From positions 1 through 7,901 of the forward strand of contig CAYPAU010000023.1 in NCBI GenBank assembly GCA_964408825.1: a stretch of 7,901 nt of DNA. The letters are read 5' to 3'. The DNA comes from CAYPAU01 sp964408825 (GTDB lineage: Bacteria; Patescibacteriota; Microgenomatia; Levybacterales; UBA12049). The translations under genes were made by a program, and so were the position numbers. Shown piece by piece: positions 5,294 to 7,901 of this stretch. The notes below the pieces were generated by a model. That model searched no databases, was not told where the DNA came from, and saw only the letters and a list, made by a program, of their open reading frames with translations. The stretch's first letter is position 1. Every line of letters begins with the position of its first letter.

Positions 5294-5319
5294 AGTTAAT
5301 ACGCCAAAGATCAATAAAA

Positions 5320-5352
5320 ACAAAAGGGAGAAATGCCCTTTGTGTTTTTTTT
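5320..5352 (+). terminator. terminator-like hairpin in the rpoB leader (candidate attenuator)
   Basis: AAAGGG (5323-5328) pairs with CCCTTT (5336-5341) across a seven-base loop. Two further pairs (C5321-G5342 and A5320-T5343) can form if A5322 bulges. Eight consecutive Ts (5345-5352) follow almost at once, the arrangement of an intrinsic terminator. It lies about 20 bases after the predicted start site and 27 bases before the rpoB ATG. On the minus strand the same stem is followed by TTGTTTTTA, so it could also stop leftward transcription. No gene on the plus strand ends here, so the only rightward transcript it can affect is that of rpoB. Confidence 0.6.
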
Positions 5353-5379
5353 GTTCACTAAAACAATTGAATTTATCCA

Positions 5380-7901
5380 ATGCGCAAGTCCGATAAGATT
5401 CGTTTCAACAACATAAGACAAAATTGGGGAAGAGAATACAAAAACCTACCGCCACTTGATCTTCTTGCAGTTCAAAAACAGTCTTATACATGGTTTATAG
5501 AAAAAGGAATAGGAGAAATTCTTCAGGAGGTTTCACCGATCGATGATTTTACCGAGAAGAACTGGACTTTGACCTTCAAGGACTATAGAATTGGTGCTCC
5601 TACAAATTCTCCAGAGGTTTCAACATCAAAGGGACTTACATTTGATGCTCCTCTATATGTTAAGGCGGAGTTATTAAATAAAAAGACAGACAAAACTATA
5701 AAACAAGAAGTTTTCCTAGGAGATATTCCTCAAATGACAGAGCGGGGAACATTTATCATAAATGGAGTTGAGCGTACTATTGTTAATCAATTGGTTAGAA
5801 GCCCGGGTGTATTTTTTACTGTTCTTCAGGATAATGTTACGGGAAAAAAGATATTTTCTGCGGAGATAAGACCCGTTCACGGGTCTTGGCTTGAGTTCTC
5901 AACGACAAGGCACGAAACAATAACTGTCAGAATCGATAGAAGAAGAAAGTTTTTGGCAACAACGTTTCTAAGGGCTTTGGGAATTTCCTCAAATGATGAT
6001 ATAAGAGAAAAATTCAAAGATGTTGAGGGAGAAGGACAGAACGAGAAAGGGAAAACCTCATTTATAGACAATACCTTGAAAAAAGATGAGACTCCGAATT
6101 CACAAGAGGCACTTATTGAGATATTTAAAAAAATGCATCCGGGAGAACCGATTGTTGTTGATAAGGTCAAAGAATCTTTTTTTGGAATGTTCTTTAACGC
6201 AAGGCGTTATAACCTTGGGAAAGTCGGCAGATATAAAATTAATAAAAAGCTTAATGGCACTCCCGGATTTACCTCAACTTCTGAGAAGATTTTAACAATA
6301 GAAGATATGATAGGAACAATAAGTTTTCTTATTGAACTTGCCCATGGAAAAGATGGTATTGATGACATAGACAGCCTTGCAAACAGACGTGTTAGAAGGG
6401 TTGGGGAGTTGGTTGCCACAAATGCATTTAGAGTAGGAATTCTAAGACTTGAGCGAAGCATCAAGGAGCGAATGAGTCTTATTCAACCCGACGTCCCTGT
6501 TACCATTGCATCTTTGATTAACGCACGACCCATCATGGCCTCAATCAATGAATTTTTTCGAACTTCCCAGCTTTCTACAATTTTGGATCAGACCAATCCC
6601 TTGTCTGAGATTGATAATTTAAATCGTCTTACGGTAATGGGTACGGGAGGAATTTCAAGAGAAAGAGCAGCGTTTTCTATAAGAGATATAAATAGTTCCC
6701 AATATGGAAGAATTTGTCCCATCAGAAGTCCTGAGGGACCCAACATCGGCCTTGTTACTTATATTGCCCTATATGCGAGAGTTAATGAATTTGGATTTCT
6801 TGAGACCCCCTATAGAAAAGTAATACACACAAAAAGAGGTAGCAAGACAATTTCGAAAGCAACAGACGAGATTGTTTACATGACTGCGGATGATGAACAA
6901 AATTTTTATATTACTCATGCAGGTATACTGACAAAGGATGGAATTATTGAGGAAGACCGCGTTCCCGCAAGAGAAAGAGGAGAGTTTATAGAAACAGAAA
7001 AAGAAAAAATAGAATTTGTCGATGTAGTACCAAGACAGGTTGTAGGTACCGCGGCGTCTCTAATACCATTTGTAAGCCATGATGAGGCAAATAGGGCATT
7101 AATGGGAACCCATATGCAGTGTCAAGCAGTACCATTGGTAAATCCTGAAAGTCCGGTTGTTGGGACAGGTATGGAAAAGGCCGTCGCCGAAGTTATGGAA
7201 AGAGTTGTTTACTCCCCTTTTGACGGACAAGTAACCTACGCAGACTGTGAAAAAGTCGTAGTTAAAGGAAAAAACAAACTTGAGGCAACATATAAAATTG
7301 ACTCCTTCAAAAGAAGTTCTCAGGCAACAGCCTATACTCAAAAAACCATGGTTGTGTCAGGACAAAAAGTTAAAAAAGGGCAGCTTCTCATAGACGGTCC
7401 CGCATCAGACAATGGAGAACTGGCTCTTGGTAAAAACTTAATTATTGCTTATGCCTCATTGGACGGACTTGGATATGAAGACGCAATTGTCATCTCAGAC
7501 AGACTCGTTAAGGAAGATGTCTTATCCTCAATCCATATAGAAAAATATGAAGCTTCGGTAGTTGATACAAAACTGGGTCCTGAGGAAACCACGCGGGATA
7601 TTCCAAATGTTTCTGAAGAAGATCTTGCAAACCTTGATGAGGACGGAATTATTGTAATAGGAAGTGAGGTTGGTCCGGGAGATATCTTGGTTGGAAAAAT
7701 TGCACCCAAGGGAGAAACAGAATTAACTGCAGAGGAAAGACTTCTTCGCGCAATCTTTGGAGAACAGGCGCGGGAGATAAGAGATACGTCTCTTCGTGTT
7801 CCAAACGGGGAAAGAGGTACGGTTATAAATGTTCACATTCTTGACAGAAAAAAAGGTGATGAACTGGAACCCGGGACCATCAAAAAAATAATTGTTGAAG
7901 T
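5380..7901 (+). CDS. rpoB: DNA-directed RNA polymerase beta subunit, 5' part (840 codons)
   Basis: RpoB forms half of the RNA polymerase catalytic cleft. The frame is open from ATG 5380 to the window edge; an in-frame TGA at 5368-5370 makes this the first possible ATG, and it lacks a Shine-Dalgarno. The N-terminus LPPLDLLAVQKQSYTWF (23-39) is typical. PGVFF (about 143-147) and the LRALGIS region follow; between this and MHPGEP there are only some 50 residues, so the E. coli SI1 insertion is absent. The rifampicin-pocket block SQLSTILDQTNPLSEI (396-411) and YGRICPIRSPEGPNIGL (about 439-455) are clear, as are NRALMGTHMQCQAVP (571-585), GELALGKNL (679-687) and the catalytic GYEDAI (698-703; Glu700 and Asp701 correspond to E. 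coli 813/814). LRVPNGERGTV (about 806-816) ends the visible part. Several residues in these motifs differ from the consensus. The switch and clamp C-terminal region lies beyond the window. Confidence 0.97.
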   Translation, partial: MRKSDKIRFNNIRQNWGREYKNLPPLDLLAVQKQSYTWFIEKGIGEILQEVSPIDDFTEKNWTLTFKDYRIGAPTNSPEVSTSKGLTFDAPLYVKAELLNKKTDKTIKQEVFLGDIPQMTERGTFIINGVERTIVNQLVRSPGVFFTVLQDNVTGKKIFSAEIRPVHGSWLEFSTTRHETITVRIDRRRKFLATTFLRALGISSNDDIREKFKDVEGEGQNEKGKTSFIDNTLKKDETPNSQEALIEIFKKMHPGEPIVVDKVKESFFGMFFNARRYNLGKVGRYKINKKLNGTPGFTSTSEKILTIEDMIGTISFLIELAHGKDGIDDIDSLANRRVRRVGELVATNAFRVGILRLERSIKERMSLIQPDVPVTIASLINARPIMASINEFFRTSQLSTILDQTNPLSEIDNLNRLTVMGTGGISRERAAFSIRDINSSQYGRICPIRSPEGPNIGLVTYIALYARVNEFGFLETPYRKVIHTKRGSKTISKATDEIVYMTADDEQNFYITHAGILTKDGIIEEDRVPARERGEFIETEKEKIEFVDVVPRQVVGTAASLIPFVSHDEANRALMGTHMQCQAVPLVNPESPVVGTGMEKAVAEVMERVVYSPFDGQVTYADCEKVVVKGKNKLEATYKIDSFKRSSQATAYTQKTMVVSGQKVKKGQLLIDGPASDNGELALGKNLIIAYASLDGLGYEDAIVISDRLVKEDVLSSIHIEKYEASVVDTKLGPEETTRDIPNVSEEDLANLDEDGIIVIGSEVGPGDILVGKIAPKGETELTAEERLLRAIFGEQAREIRDTSLRVPNGERGTVINVHILDRKKGDELEPGTIKKIIVE

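Noticed and set aside
5333..5416. A 27-codon leader ORF starting in the rpoB hairpin loop, with GGGAG just before its ATG
   Set aside because: The GGGAG is only two bases from the ATG, too close for normal ribosome binding, the peptide is unremarkable, and the G-run is better explained as the hairpin stem. A leader peptide is not excluded.
5877..6170. 97-codon open frame on the minus strand
   Set aside because: It lies fully inside rpoB on the opposite strand and its Ser/Phe-rich translation is typical of a reverse-strand shadow.
1..7901. Mobile elements, CRISPR arrays, tRNA or rRNA genes, defence systems
   Set aside because: No transposase or integrase motifs, spaced direct repeats, cloverleaf structures or defence-type domains were seen by eye; the window reads as a housekeeping region.

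Overview
The window is AT-rich bacterial chromosome and densely coded. Housekeeping and repair genes occupy nearly every base, and the standard genetic code fits: msrB ends in TGA and Trp is encoded by TGG. Several features suggest a streamlined genome of the Patescibacteria (CPR) type, perhaps Microgenomates. These are rpoB starting its own transcript with no rplJ/rplL upstream, short intergenic gaps, -10 boxes sitting almost on the start codons, a DUF763 gene, and RpoB and endonuclease III sequences that depart from textbook motifs. The assignment is an inference, not a proof; no rRNA or other phylogenetic marker except partial rpoB is present.

Layout. Bases 1-3787 read rightwards: the 3' end of tag (3-methyladenine DNA glycosylase I), msrB (methionine sulfoxide reductase B), a 245-residue protein made of two OmpR/PhoB-type winged helices, thpR (RNA 2',3'-cyclic phosphodiesterase), a DUF763 protein with a helix-hairpin-helix, and a YjbQ/UPF0047 protein. 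Bases 3780-5240 read leftwards: a GNAT acetyltransferase, nth (endonuclease III) overlapping it, and a 142-residue protein of unknown function whose end overlaps yjbQ tail to tail. From 5241 a compact divergent control region leads rightwards into rpoB, which runs off the window after 840 codons. No stretch over 300 bases lacks a gene.

Functionally the window mixes DNA base-excision repair (Tag, Nth), oxidative damage repair (MsrB), RNA end processing (ThpR), an unassigned nucleic-acid-type protein (DUF763) and transcription (RpoB, tandem winged-helix protein). Promoters can be read for several genes. Three of them (winged-helix gene, GNAT gene, 142-residue gene) place the -10 box 6-10 bases before the ATG, which predicts leaderless or nearly leaderless mRNAs.

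The observations most worth following are the tandem winged-helix protein without a receiver, the terminator-like hairpin between a consensus promoter and the rpoB start, substitutions in the rifampicin pocket and active-centre motifs of RpoB, the degenerate iron-sulfur loop in Nth, and a five-unit 7-base repeat inside the DUF763 reading frame. I saw no mobile element, CRISPR array, tRNA or rRNA.
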